Positions 1 through 10,954 of a stretch of 64,000 nt of DNA are shown here, one piece after another. How positions within the stretch are numbered: position 1 is the stretch's first letter; each line of letters starts with the position of its first letter. The DNA comes from Planosporangium flavigriseum (GTDB taxonomy: Bacteria > Actinomycetota > Actinomycetes > Mycobacteriales > Micromonosporaceae): positions 1 through 64,000 of the forward strand of contig NZ_JAATVW010000001.1 of NCBI RefSeq assembly GCF_011947225.1, in the 5' to 3' direction. Position numbers and translations under genes: made by a program. The notes below the pieces were generated by a model, which was given only the letters and a program-made list of their open reading frames with translations, was not told the DNA's origin and did not search any database.

Positions 1-1270
1 TGCCCGCCGACAGCCGCCCCAGCGACTCCAACTGCTGGTCATGGCGGGTCGCAAGCTCCAGACGCTGCCGCTCCCGCTGTTCGGTGATGTCACGGAAGAC
101 GATCACCACACCACCGACCGTGGAGCCGATGTGCAGCGGCGCCGAGGAGTAGGAGACCGGGAAGATGGAGCCGTCCTTGCGAGTGAAGACCTGATCGTCG
201 ACCCGGATAGGCCGGCCTTCGGCGCGGGCCTTTCTCATGGGGCACTCGCTCGCCGGAATCGGCGTACCGTCCGCGGCCTGAAAATGCACGATGTCATGCA
301 TGCGCTTACCGAGCAGCTCCTCCTCGGTCCACCCGAGCATCTCCTCGGCCGCGCGGTTCATGGACATCAGCCGCCCCTGGTCGTCCTGGGTGTAGAGACC
401 CTCGGCCATCTCGTCCATCACGACCGACCGGAACGCCTCGGCATCCTTGCGCTCGGTCAGGTCGACCACCACGACGCCGACCCCGATGACCTCGCCGTTG
501 ACCCGCACCGGGTAGAAGCTGGCCAGCCAGGAACAGACGCCGTCCGACTCGCCCTTGGGGTGCACCGTCAGTTCCGTACCGACGACGGATTGCCCGGTGT
601 CGAGAACGCGGCGGTAGAGGTGCTCGGTCTGGGCCCAGATCGCCGGAACGGCCTCGGCCACCGTGCGTCCGATCAGTCTCCCGACGGGAGCCCCGGCGAT
701 GTCCGTGAACCAGTCGTTGGCCCGAATGAGCCGAAACTGGCGGTCCACGAAGCCGAAGCCCACGGGAGCGGCCGACTGCAGCGTTTCCAGAAGCGTGAGC
801 GTCTCGGCGGTCTGCCGCTCGGAGCGGCGCAGGCTCTCCTCCAACGCCTTCCGGTCTTCGATGTCACTGGCGGTGCCGATCCACTTGGCGATCCGGCCAT
901 CGGCGCCACGCACCGGCACGCTCCGCCAGGAGTGCCAGCGGAACTCACCGTCGGCGCGGCGGATCCGGTACTCCGACTCGAAGGCGGTCTCGGCTCGGGC
1001 GGCCTCGTCCCAGGCGTTCCGGGCGCGTTCGGCGTCGTCGGGATGGATCAGCGCCACCCAGCCCCAGCCCAGGTTCGCCTCCTCCGGCAGCCCGGTGTAC
1101 TCGACCACCCACCGATTGACGTACTCCGTAAACCCGTCGGGCGCGGACACCCACATGATGTGCGGGAGTGAGTCGGCGAGCAGCCGCAGGTCGTTCTCGG
1201 CCAGCAGCAGGCCCCCGCCGAGCAATGGATCACCGCTCTGGCCCGCCGACCCCACCGTCTCCCCCACCAT
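1..1270 (-). CDS. PAS-domain sensor protein, probably a hybrid or classical histidine kinase (C-terminus off the window)
   Basis: The minus-strand frame is open from an ATG at 1270 to the window edge, about 423 codons. It shows at least three successive PAS/PAC units: an N-terminal one with a PAC stretch reading YRIRRADGEFRW, a second around residues 140-255 ending in VVDLTERKDAE, and a third ending in VVIVFRDITEQRERQRLE. The last visible residues, LESLGRLSAG, are the usual lead-in to a HisKA domain (normally followed by IAHEINTP), so a sensor kinase is likely, but the catalytic part is not in the window. No transmembrane segment is seen, which suggests a soluble sensor. An AAGGG stands 7-8 nt before the ATG. 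It is divergent from the flavoprotein gene at 1396. Confidence 0.8.
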   Translation of the reverse strand, partial: MVGETVGSAGQSGDPLLGGGLLLAENDLRLLADSLPHIMWVSAPDGFTEYVNRWVVEYTGLPEEANLGWGWVALIHPDDAERARNAWDEAARAETAFESEYRIRRADGEFRWHSWRSVPVRGADGRIAKWIGTASDIEDRKALEESLRRSERQTAETLTLLETLQSAAPVGFGFVDRQFRLIRANDWFTDIAGAPVGRLIGRTVAEAVPAIWAQTEHLYRRVLDTGQSVVGTELTVHPKGESDGVCSWLASFYPVRVNGEVIGVGVVVVDLTERKDAEAFRSVVMDEMAEGLYTQDDQGRLMSMNRAAEEMLGWTEEELLGKRMHDIVHFQAADGTPIPASECPMRKARAEGRPIRVDDQVFTRKDGSIFPVSYSSAPLHIGSTVGGVVIVFRDITEQRERQRLELATRHDQQLESLGRLSAG

Positions 1271-1383
1271 GCCTGCGCCCTTCTGCCGATTTGCTCCTAA
1301 TATCGGTACTTACCTGATCTATCGTCCAAGAGCCACGCTGACGCAACAGTCGAGCCGGAAAGGGTGCTACGTCTCAACCTGCC

Positions 1384-1389
1384 TATCGT
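1384..1389 (+). promoter_or_regulatory. -10 element of a leaderless promoter
   Basis: TATCGT lies exactly 6 nt before the ATG at 1396. A TANNNT box 6-7 nt before a start codon is the usual actinobacterial leaderless arrangement. No convincing -35 box is visible. Confidence 0.4.
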
Positions 1390-1395
1390 GAAGGG

Positions 1396-1839
1396 ATGAC
1401 CGACATCGGCGACTTCGCGCGCCTGATCACGGGCGACCACGGCCTGTGCGTCGTGTCCACGCTGCGGCCGGACAACACGATCCAGGCCTCGGTGGTGAAC
1501 GCCGGCGTGCTCGACCATCCGCTGACCGGCCGTCCGGTGGTGGCGTTCGTGGCGATGGGCGGCAGCCGCAAGCTGGCCAATCTACGGATCCACCCGCGGG
1601 CGACCGTGGTCGCCCGGGTCGGCTGGGAATGGGCGGCCGCCGAGGGCCCGGTCGAACTGGTCGGCCCGGACGATCCGGTCCCCGGGATCGACGCCGAGCG
1701 GTTGCGCCTGCTCCTGCGGGAGATCTTCACCGCGGCGGGCGGTACGCACGACGACTTCGACACCTTCGACCGGGTCATGGCGCAGGAGCGGCGGACGGCC
1801 GTACTCGTCACCCCCGAGCGGCTGTACTCCAACGCGTGA
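1396..1839 (+). CDS. Pyridoxamine 5'-phosphate oxidase-fold protein (PPOX class, probably F420-dependent)
   Basis: This is a 147-residue single-domain protein with the split-barrel PPOX layout. The N-terminus DFARLITGDHGLCVVSTLRPD is the typical start of small actinobacterial PPOX proteins, followed by a strand-rich core (VVAFVAMGGSRKLANLRIHP) and ARVGWEWAAAEGPVELVGPD. Length and order fit the TIGR03618-like F420-binding subgroup, whose members reduce or bind F420 or flavin; the substrate cannot be read from sequence. The GTG/ATG choice is simple because a TATCGT box sits 6 nt before the ATG, suggesting a leaderless message. It lies between a divergent sensor gene and the catalase gene, which has its own upstream region of about 128 bp. 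Confidence 0.75.
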   Translation: MTDIGDFARLITGDHGLCVVSTLRPDNTIQASVVNAGVLDHPLTGRPVVAFVAMGGSRKLANLRIHPRATVVARVGWEWAAAEGPVELVGPDDPVPGIDAERLRLLLREIFTAAGGTHDDFDTFDRVMAQERRTAVLVTPERLYSNA

Positions 1840-1967
1840 GATTCGGCGTTATCAAGAGCCGACGCCTCCCACCAGCCGACATAGCGGCGAATTGATCGTT
1901 TTGCACTCCGCTGGAGCGGGTACGGCGAAGACCTGCTCGTACCCGCTCCATGGAGGGACTCGCCTAG

Positions 1968-4190
<2,223 letters not shown>

Positions 4191-4204
4191 CGCGGCACGG
4201 CCAT

Positions 4205-4236
4205 CCGGCCGCCGCACCTCGAGGTGCGGCGGCCGG
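4205..4236 (+). terminator. Perfect palindrome downstream of the catalase gene
   Basis: Left arm CCGGCCGCCGCACCTC is followed with no loop by its exact reverse complement (16+16 bp). It lies 14 nt after the catalase stop and before the opposing chemoreceptor gene, so it probably terminates transcription in both directions. There is no U tract, as is common in actinobacteria. Confidence 0.65.
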
Positions 4237-4333
4237 GTGCGCTCTGGAACGGGTACGCCGGCAGGTCTCCACGCACGGTGACCCACTGGGTCTCGGTGAA
4301 CGCCTCGATGCGATACCCACCGTCGATTCGCGA

Positions 4334-6310
4334 TCAATCAATCTTGAACTGGTTCATCAAGCGGCGCAGGTCCGTGGTGATCTCCGCCAGGCTGCCGGCG
4401 GCGGCTTCTGTGCTCTGCGCTCCGGCGTCGGTCGCCTCGGCCGATCGCGCCACCGTGCCCAGGTTCTCCGCGATCTGCGTGGTGGCCTCGGCCGCGGCGC
4501 TCGCGCTGCGGCCGATGTCGTTGGTGACGGCCGTCTGCTCCTCCACCGCAGTGGCGATCGCCAGCTGGGTCTCGTTTATCTTCTCGATGATCCGGCCGAT
4601 CTCGGCGATGGCATCGACGACGCCGTCGGTGTCCTCCTGGATCGCGGCCACCTTGGCCGTGATGTCCTCGGTCGCCTTCGCCGTCTCCTTGGCCAGTTCC
4701 TTGACCTCGCCGGCGACGACCGCGAACCCCTTGCCCTGCTCGCCGGCGCGCGCTGCTTCGATCGTGGCGTTGAGCGCGAGCAGATTGGTCTGCTCGGCGA
4801 TCGCTGTGATCAGCTTGACGACGTTGCCGATCTCGGCAGAGGAGGCGCCCAGCCGGGCGACACGTTCACCGGTCTCGGCGGCCCGGTGCACCGCCTCGGC
4901 GGCCACACCGGCCGCCTCACCCGAGCCCCTGGCGATGTCCCGGATCGACGCGCCGAGCTCCTCGACGGCGGTGGCCACGTTGCCGACGTTGGCGTTGACC
5001 TGTTCGGCCGCCGCTGCGAGTTGGCCCGTCTGACCGCTGGCCTCCTGCGCCGTGCCGACCAGTTGCCGGCTGGTCGCCGCCAGTCCGCCGGAGGCGTCGG
5101 TGAGCCGCTCGGTGTTGTCGCGGACGGCGCCCACCGCGGTCGCCATCTTGCTGGCGAACCGGTTGAAGGCGGCGCCGAGCGCACCCAGCTCGTCCCCGCG
5201 GCTCTCGTCGACGCGCTGGGTCAGGTCACCCTCGCCCTCGGCGATCTCCATCATTCGTCCCCGCAGTGAATCGAGCGGACGGACGATCGAACGGCTCAGA
5301 AGCACCATCAGGACCGCGACGACGACCAGCGTGACGGCGGCGACGATGAAGATCAGGCGCTGCAGCGCGTCGGCGCCGGCCAGTACCTGGGCGGTCGGGA
5401 TGCTGACCAGGAAGGCCCAGGTGTCCACCGACGACACGGCCACCGGTACGGCCAGCTGGACCGCGTCACTGTGGAGGCGGCCGTCGGCGGCGAGCCGCTG
5501 AACCGGCTTACCGCTACCGGCCGCCTGGGTCGCCTCGCCCACCAGCCCCTGGTCGGGCAGCGGCTTGCCGATGATCGCGCTGTCCGGGTGCGCGACCGCG
5601 ACACCGGTAGCGGTGGTGAGCATGGCGTAGCCGGTGCCGTATGGCTTGATCTGGCCCAGCTCGGTCTGCAGGGTGGACAGGGCCAGGTCGACGCCGATCG
5701 CGCCGAGGAAGGTGCCGTTGACGACGACGGGCGCCACGACGGAGGTCATGAGGACCTCCTTGCCACCCACCGAATAGAGATACGGGTCGAGCACCTTCTC
5801 CTTGCCGCTCTTCTTGGTGAGCAGGTAGTAGTCGCCCGCTCCCGGTTTCTCGTAGTCCGCCAGTGCTTCCACGGCGATCTGACCGCTGCCCCGGTTCCAG
5901 TACGACAGATAACGGCCGGTGGCATCGCTGCCAGATGCGTTGGTGAACCGCGCGTCCGCCCCGTCAAGGGCGTTGGGTTCCCACACGCTCCAGGCGGCGA
6001 GCCATGACGGGTGCGATTCCAGGGTGGTACGCAAGATGTTGTCGAGCTCAGTACGCGACAGACCGGCGGTGGTCCGGAGGGAGCCGACCGTGCCCGCCTT
6101 CTCCCGCACGGCCTGCATCGCCTCGCCGATCGTACGGTCCACGATCTGGCTGTGCCGGAGGGTCAGTTCCTGGCCGTAGGCGAAGGCCTGTCGCTTGGCC
6201 TCGGAACTGCTGTTGACGACGACGATGCCGACCAGCGCGCCGAAGCCGGCGAGGAAGAGCACAAGGACTGCGGCCGTTAATTTGACCTTGATCGTGAAAC
6301 GTTTCACCAT
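4334..6310 (-). CDS. Methyl-accepting chemotaxis protein with dCache-type sensor domain
   Basis: The protein has 658 residues. TM1 lies at about residues 9-30 ([20 protein letters not shown]). A periplasm-side-type dCache sensor spans about 40-300 ([38 protein letters not shown]). TM2 is at about 315-340 ([20 protein letters not shown]), then HAMP, then a long signalling hairpin whose tip contains [20 protein letters not shown], the CheA/CheW-contact signature. The start was set at the ATG at 6310 ([10 protein letters not shown]) because the upstream in-frame stretch does not look coding. No che genes are in the window, so it is an orphan receptor here; the ligand is unknown. Confidence 0.9.
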   Translation of the reverse strand: MVKRFTIKVKLTAAVLVLFLAGFGALVGIVVVNSSSEAKRQAFAYGQELTLRHSQIVDRTIGEAMQAVREKAGTVGSLRTTAGLSRTELDNILRTTLESHPSWLAAWSVWEPNALDGADARFTNASGSDATGRYLSYWNRGSGQIAVEALADYEKPGAGDYYLLTKKSGKEKVLDPYLYSVGGKEVLMTSVVAPVVVNGTFLGAIGVDLALSTLQTELGQIKPYGTGYAMLTTATGVAVAHPDSAIIGKPLPDQGLVGEATQAAGSGKPVQRLAADGRLHSDAVQLAVPVAVSSVDTWAFLVSIPTAQVLAGADALQRLIFIVAAVTLVVVAVLMVLLSRSIVRPLDSLRGRMMEIAEGEGDLTQRVDESRGDELGALGAAFNRFASKMATAVGAVRDNTERLTDASGGLAATSRQLVGTAQEASGQTGQLAAAAEQVNANVGNVATAVEELGASIRDIARGSGEAAGVAAEAVHRAAETGERVARLGASSAEIGNVVKLITAIAEQTNLLALNATIEAARAGEQGKGFAVVAGEVKELAKETAKATEDITAKVAAIQEDTDGVVDAIAEIGRIIEKINETQLAIATAVEEQTAVTNDIGRSASAAAEATTQIAENLGTVARSAEATDAGAQSTEAAAGSLAEITTDLRRLMNQFKID

Positions 6311-6462
6311 CTGCAACTTTCGCTCGGTTACGCCGAACGTCGGCAGCAAATGCCAGATCTGAGAGTTGCTTGGATAACGGTCCGGCCACAAAAGCCGATA
6401 GGGACCCTGTTACGGAGAGAAGCAGTTCACCTACCTGTTCGACTTCGGCGCCAGCGAGGGAT

Positions 6463-8034
6463 CTAAATCTGGCCGGCGTAGAAGCCGTACCGGGCAAGGG
6501 GCTCGACGATCTGCTGCTCCTCGTACGCCAGATGCGACAGCAGCGTGTCGGTGAGGAGGTCGACCGCTTCCTGCAGTTCGCTGAAGCCGCCGGGGTTGCC
6601 CATGAGGTTGACCAGGGCCCGGTCGACGCCTTCGACGACCTCGTGGATGATGACGTGCTCGGCTTCCAGCCGGTCGATGACGGGCACCAGGCCGGCGTCG
6701 GCGCCGCGCAGGTGCGGGAAGATCGCTTGGTCCTCGATTCCGTGGTGCTGGGTGAGCAGCGTGCAGTAGGAGGCGCAGTACGCGCCGAGCGTCCAGTTGT
6801 TCTGCCGCATCGTCAGCTCGTTGAGCGCCGCCCGCGCCCGGCCCGCGGACATCGCGCCCTGCTTGACCTGCTGGAGCAGCTCACGGATCTGGGCCAGTTC
6901 CTGGCGGAGATGGTCGTGCACGTCGACGAGGTGGCGTCCGACCGCCTCGGCCTGGTCGGAGTAGACGTGACCGGCCGGGGCCGGCGGGCCGACCGGGCGG
7001 GTTGACTCGTCCCAGAGAGTGCGGCCGCTGAGCCGGGTGGTGGGCGCCGGCGTGGGCGTGACGGCGAACTCCGGCGTACCGCTGGCGGAGATCACCTCTC
7101 GCTCCTCCGGTGCGGCCGCCTCCTTGCCGGCCTCCGGGTCGGCTCGCTGCGCCGCGACGAGTTCCCGTACCGCGGGCGCGACCTCCTGCCCGAAGAGCTG
7201 GATCGCCGCCGGGTCGTCGCCCATCAGCAGGAAGCCGGAGATGCCATGGTCGAGGGCGAGGCCGGCGAGCTCCTCCACCCACTGGCTGGGCGGCCCGACG
7301 AGCAGGCCGGCGCCGGAGTTGGTGAACTGGCCGGAGATGTTCAGCAGGCGGCGTACCGACCGGGGGTCCCGCCCGGCGGCGACCGCCGCCTCGTCGATGT
7401 GCGCGTTGAGGTCGACGAGGTCGGCCGGGCCGCCCGGCAGGTACGGCAGCGAGGGCAGCCAGCCGTCGGCGGCGCGGCCGACCAGCCGCAGCATGCGCGG
7501 CTTGTACGCGCCGACCCAGACGCCGATGGCGTGCGCGGGCGCCGGTCCGCGCTTGGCGCCGACCACCCGGTAGTGGTCGCCGTCGACGCGTACCCCGCCG
7601 CGCTGGTCGGCGTCCCAGACCTCGCGGAGGATCCTGATCGCCTCGTCGAGGGCCTCGACGGACTGGCCCGGGGTCAGGCGCCGGCCGCCGGCCGCCTCGA
7701 TCGCGTCCCAGAACGCGCCCGCGCCGAGGCCGAGCTCGACCCGGCCGCCGCTGAGCAGATCGAGGCTCGCCGCGCTGCGGGCCAGTACGACCGGCTGCCG
7801 CAGCGGCAGGTTGAGCACGTTCGGGGCCAGGCGGATGTTGGTGGTCGCGGCGGCGAGATAGGACAGCAGCGTCCAGGCGTCGAGGAAGCCCGCCTGATAG
7901 GGGTGATCCTGGAACGTGGCGAGGTCGAGCCCCGCCTGCTCGGACAGCTGCGCCAGCGCCACCACCCGCTCCGGTCGCTCGGCGGTCGGCGTGAGGAAAC
8001 TGCCGAAGAGCAGGTCGTGCCCGTAATCCGTCAT
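6463..8034 (-). CDS. Luciferase-like (LLM class) flavin/F420 oxidoreductase fused to a hemerythrin domain
   Basis: This is a 523-residue two-domain protein. Residues 1 to about 310 form a bacterial-luciferase-like TIM barrel (LLFGSFLTPT start, RLAPNVLNLPLRQPVVLARS, VELGLGAGAFWDAIEAAGG, AIGVWVGAYKPRML). A Pro/Glu-rich linker of about 65 residues follows, then a hemerythrin HHE four-helix domain from about 375 to the end, with histidine/glutamate pairs in DVHDHLRQEL, TQHHGIEDQAIFPHL, AEHVIIHEVV and SHLAYEEQQIVEPL. The first part probably uses F420 or FMN; the second binds a di-iron centre for O2, NO or redox sensing. The ATG at 8034 has GGAAG upstream. It is divergent from the SDR gene, with about 140 bp between them. 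Confidence 0.85.
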   Translation of the reverse strand: MTDYGHDLLFGSFLTPTAERPERVVALAQLSEQAGLDLATFQDHPYQAGFLDAWTLLSYLAAATTNIRLAPNVLNLPLRQPVVLARSAASLDLLSGGRVELGLGAGAFWDAIEAAGGRRLTPGQSVEALDEAIRILREVWDADQRGGVRVDGDHYRVVGAKRGPAPAHAIGVWVGAYKPRMLRLVGRAADGWLPSLPYLPGGPADLVDLNAHIDEAAVAAGRDPRSVRRLLNISGQFTNSGAGLLVGPPSQWVEELAGLALDHGISGFLLMGDDPAAIQLFGQEVAPAVRELVAAQRADPEAGKEAAAPEEREVISASGTPEFAVTPTPAPTTRLSGRTLWDESTRPVGPPAPAGHVYSDQAEAVGRHLVDVHDHLRQELAQIRELLQQVKQGAMSAGRARAALNELTMRQNNWTLGAYCASYCTLLTQHHGIEDQAIFPHLRGADAGLVPVIDRLEAEHVIIHEVVEGVDRALVNLMGNPGGFSELQEAVDLLTDTLLSHLAYEEQQIVEPLARYGFYAGQI

Positions 8035-8183
8035 GTCTCGACTTCCATCTGTGGTTGATCGGTCGCCGGTTGATCGTTCGCCCGCAGCCCAGCGTACCGA
8101 CGGTAGTTGAATGCTCAAGTGACTAGCCGCACAGGTGCGCCCCATCGGGGGCCGGCGAATGCGGGCGGCGTTGAATGGGAATC

Positions 8184-9011
8184 ATGGGATTCGAACTTGC
8201 CGGTCGCGGTGCGACGGCCGTGGTCACCGGCGCCTCCTCGGGAATCGGGGCGGTCTACGCCCGCGAGTTGGCCAAGCGCGGGTGGAACCTCGTCCTGGTC
8301 GCGCGCCGCGCGCAGCGGCTGGACGACCTGGCCGCGCAGCTGTCCGACGTCAAGGTGGAGACCCTCAGCGCCGACCTCGCGAAACAGGAGGACCTGGACC
8401 GCGTCGCGGAGCGGGTCGCCAGAGACGACGTCGCGCTCCTGGTCAACAACGCCGGGATCAACGGGTACGGGCCGTTCACCGAGGTCGACCCCCAGGTGCT
8501 GCAGCAGGTACTGGCCGTGAACGTCGTCGCGCCCACGATGCTCAGCCGGGCCGCACTGCCCGGCATGCTGGAGCGCGGCCGGGGCGCGGTCGTGAACGTC
8601 GCGTCGCTGCTCGCCTTCGCCTCGGCGATGCCGCCGAACCCGCTGCCGTGGCGGGCCACGTACGCCGGCACCAAGGGGTACGTCGTCACGTTCACGCGTA
8701 CGCTCGCGGCCGAACTCGGCGACGACAGCCCGGTGCAGCTCCAGGTGCTGTGCCCCGGCCTGACCGCGACGGAGTTCCACCTGACCACCGGCATGGAGTC
8801 GGTCGGCGGCCGGGAGGAGCAAGTGCACGCCGAAGGCGGCATGCCGGCCGGGGACGTCGTCACCGCGTCGCTGGTCGGCCTGGAGCGCGGTGAGGTCGTG
8901 TGCGTACCGGGGCTGGAGGATCCCGCCGCGGTGGAGCGACTCGTCGACGTCGAGTCGGTGCTGCGGTCGGCCAGCCGGTCCCGGGGCATGGCGGCGCGCT
9001 ACCGCTCATAG
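8184..9011 (+). CDS. Short-chain dehydrogenase/reductase (SDR family)
   Basis: This classical SDR of about 275 residues carries the nucleotide-binding TGASSGIG near the N-terminus, NNAGIN at about residue 90, a serine in NVASLL, and the catalytic YAGTKGY (YxxxK). The sequence after the active site (LQVLCPGLTATEFH) is the usual PG motif. Length and the loose C-terminus resemble the DltE/YqjQ-like oxidoreductases; the substrate is unknown. Two starts are possible: ATG at 8175 or ATG at 8184. The second has GGGA 5 nt upstream and is preferred. Confidence 0.88.
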   Translation: MGFELAGRGATAVVTGASSGIGAVYARELAKRGWNLVLVARRAQRLDDLAAQLSDVKVETLSADLAKQEDLDRVAERVARDDVALLVNNAGINGYGPFTEVDPQVLQQVLAVNVVAPTMLSRAALPGMLERGRGAVVNVASLLAFASAMPPNPLPWRATYAGTKGYVVTFTRTLAAELGDDSPVQLQVLCPGLTATEFHLTTGMESVGGREEQVHAEGGMPAGDVVTASLVGLERGEVVCVPGLEDPAAVERLVDVESVLRSASRSRGMAARYRS

Positions 9012-9167
9012 TCACGTTGGCGGATAAGGGTTCCCACGTCGTACTACCGGACCCGCATCATCTCTCACACCACGGCCAGGCCACGGGCGGTATCTGGGCG
9101 TTCCCCACCAGGTGGAGCAGATCCACGCCAACCCGAAGCAGTCGTCCTTTCGACGTTGACGGCCTCG

Positions 9168-9689
9168 TCATCCACCGAGGGCGCGGCGCAGGTCTTTCAT
9201 CAACAGCAGCAGGTGCATGGGATCGGTCGGGCTCGGCTCGAACTTGGCCAGCCGGAGGTAGAAGTCGCGGGCGGCCTCGGTCTCGCAGTGGATGAGCACC
9301 GCCCGTACGCCGATGACCTCGGCGACGGCTGCGATGCGCCGCAGCGCGTCAACCACCAGCGCGCGTCCCAGCCCGGCGCCCTGGGCGGTGTGGTCAACGC
9401 CGAGCCGGGTCAGGATCACCACCGGCTGGTGGTAGCGGCCGGCACCCTGCATCAGGCGCGGCGCGGCATCCGCCGGGGCGACGCTTCCGGCGGCGAGGGC
9501 GTAGTAGCCGACCACTCGTTGGTCCGGGTGGTCGGTACCGCGGACGACGTACACCCGTGACAGGCCCGCCCGGTGGGCTTGCAGGGCGTGCTCGACCAGC
9601 CAGACGGACTGGGCCGGCGAGCCGCAGTCGAAGCCGGCCAGCACGTGCGCGGCCGACAACGGCTCGACCGGCGAGAAGCGGGAACTCAC
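9168..9689 (-). CDS. GNAT-family acetyltransferase, probable toxin of a DUF1778/GNAT toxin-antitoxin pair
   Basis: This 173-residue GNAT protein starts ATG at 9689. The acetyl-CoA binding motif is in LGVDHTAQGAGLGRALVVDA at about residues 95-115. The tail ARDFYLRLAKFEPSPTDPMHLL holds the catalytic-type tyrosine found in TacT/AtaT toxins, which acetylate charged tRNA amino groups and block translation. The gene overlaps the upstream DUF1778 gene by 4 nt (ATGA), the standard antitoxin-toxin arrangement. Function as a toxin is inferred from family and context. Confidence 0.85.
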   Translation of the reverse strand: MSSRFSPVEPLSAAHVLAGFDCGSPAQSVWLVEHALQAHRAGLSRVYVVRGTDHPDQRVVGYYALAAGSVAPADAAPRLMQGAGRYHQPVVILTRLGVDHTAQGAGLGRALVVDALRRIAAVAEVIGVRAVLIHCETEAARDFYLRLAKFEPSPTDPMHLLLLMKDLRRALGG

Positions 9690-9976
9690 CGCTGAGTGCT
9701 GGCCGGCGGGGCGTCGAGCACCGTCGGCGTGGTCAACAGCTCCCGCAGCCCCGCAACATCCTGAGCCGGCCGCTCAAGCGCCGCGTCGAACACCTGCCAC
9801 GCCGCCTCGTCCAGCACGAACACCCGCCGGTCGGCCAGCACGTCCGCCGCCGCCTCGGTCGCCGCCTTCAGCACAAATGTCGACACGCTGGCCCCGGCAG
9901 CTCGGCTGGCCGCCTCCAGCAGGGCCTTCTGCTCGGCATCCACCCGCAGGTGCAGCCGCTCCGCCTTCGCACTCAC
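9686..9976 (-). CDS. DUF1778 (TacA-like) antitoxin
   Basis: This 96-residue protein starts at a GTG at 9976 (VSAKAERLHLRVDAEQKALL). The N-terminal ribbon-helix-helix typical of DUF1778 is clear (RLHLRVDAEQKALLEAASRAAG, VSTFVLKAA). The C-terminal tail (FDAALERPAQDVAGLRELL) would wrap the GNAT toxin. The GTG was chosen over longer forms because a TACGAT -10 box lies exactly 6 nt upstream, giving a leaderless message, and because the operator palindrome lies in that same promoter. Autorepression by the antitoxin-toxin complex is the usual behaviour of this family. Confidence 0.85.
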   Translation of the reverse strand: MSAKAERLHLRVDAEQKALLEAASRAAGASVSTFVLKAATEAAADVLADRRVFVLDEAAWQVFDAALERPAQDVAGLRELLTTPTVLDAPPASTQR

Positions 9977-9982
9977 GAGACA

Positions 9983-10014
9983 ATCGTACGCACAACGTAC
10001 GCCATTCGACAATC
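9983..10014 (-). promoter_or_regulatory. Toxin-antitoxin promoter with embedded operator
   Basis: Inverted repeat CGTACG-N5-CGTACG spans 9985-10001 and is flanked by two direct copies of GACAATC (9979-9985 and 10008-10014 on the plus strand). On the minus strand this reads as TTGTCG-N18-TACGAT, a good -35/-10 pair, with the -10 box 6 nt before the GTG at 9976. The palindrome overlaps the -10 region, as expected for autorepression. Confidence 0.6.
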
Positions 10015-10066
10015 ACAGCACTACAAGATCGGACTTGGGCTCAAAACTGCTATACAGGATCAAGAA

Positions 10067-10088
10067 CGGCCCGGCTGACGCCGGGCCG
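10067..10088 (-). terminator. Hairpin between the immunity gene and the toxin-antitoxin promoter
   Basis: CGGCCCGG (10067-10074) and CCGGGCCG (10081-10088) form an 8-bp perfect stem with a 6-nt loop. It lies in the 235-bp gap after the Tdi1-like immunity gene and could terminate its transcript. The rest of this gap shows short GC-rich repeats (TACGGCC twice) and no gene. Confidence 0.4.
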
Positions 10089-10247
10089 CGCGCACGCGCT
10101 ACGGCCTACGGCCCTGCGCGCACGCCGACCGGCGGCACGTCTCTCCTTACAAACGACGAGCACGACGAGTCAACCAACCCGGCTCCATTGAGCCCGGGGA
10201 ACATCAGAGCCTCTACCGGACCCGGAGCAGTTCACGTAGCGCTCCAC

Positions 10248-10868
10248 CTACTCGCTCGCTTTGATGATCCTACCTATGGATGTCCCGGGCGCCATCCTCC
10301 GCACACCCGTCCGAAGCTGGACGCAGAGTTCCCAGTAAACGTCGTAGGGAACGACCTCGAGGTTGTCCACCTCGTCCTCGCCCCCGAGGAAGAGCGGCAC
10401 CTTGCAGCCGATGCACTGGTCATAACGAAGCCGCGTGAACTCCGGGTGCGCGGCGCGCCATTCATCGAAGAATCCCGCCGCGAGCGCCGTCGGATCCTCC
10501 ACAAGGGTCTCGTCGTGAAAGGCGCGAATACCCATTCCGCTCTCCATGTACTCGCCCGCCCCCGGCTCCACCAGTACGACAAGGGGCTCACCGCGACCGC
10601 TCATGTCGATCGCGAGGTTCCGCCCCAACCAGTCGAAGCCGAAGCAGTACATGCTGTCGGCAAAGCCTTGAATGAGACGGGCGCAGAACTCGTTGGAGTC
10701 GGCTGCGGTACGAGGGGTGTGAATGCGATACAGCCCGTCGTTGAAAGTCAGTCCGGCCATACTACGGAAGAGCTCCGCAAGGTCCGGGGGAACGGCACCG
10801 AGGTCACCGGCTGGTGCCTCGTCGAGGCGATCGGTCACCCGGTACTGGGTCAGGAAGTTCTCCAACAC
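10248..10868 (-). CDS. Tdi1-like (DUF1851/GAD-related) immunity protein
   Basis: This 206-residue protein starts at a GTG at 10868 (VLENFLTQYRV) with GGGAG 6 nt upstream. The pattern is that of GAD-like/DUF1851 immunity proteins: an N-terminal helix, MAGLTFNDGLYRIHTP, then FGFDWLGRNLAIDM and VVLVEPGAGE, with a C-terminal YDVYWELCVQLRTG. A pair of cysteines (CIGCK) near residue 165 is also visible. The same reading frame continues upstream without a stop into the orphan toxin tip, but the ribosome site and family length argue that the immunity protein begins here. It would protect against the adjacent HNH-like toxin. Confidence 0.7.
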   Translation of the reverse strand: MLENFLTQYRVTDRLDEAPAGDLGAVPPDLAELFRSMAGLTFNDGLYRIHTPRTAADSNEFCARLIQGFADSMYCFGFDWLGRNLAIDMSGRGEPLVVLVEPGAGEYMESGMGIRAFHDETLVEDPTALAAGFFDEWRAAHPEFTRLRYDQCIGCKVPLFLGGEDEVDNLEVVPYDVYWELCVQLRTGVRRMAPGTSIGRIIKASE

Positions 10869-10954
10869 GGCCGACTCCCAGGAGAGATTGTGATCGGGGC
10901 GGGGAGCGGTCCAACGGGTGGCGCGCTCCCCGCCCCGGGTAAACCTACTAAGGG

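Noticed and set aside
9012-9167. Possible transposase remnant between the SDR and toxin-antitoxin genes
   Set aside because: A short ADKG-like string recalls IS5-type proteins, but no further residues match.
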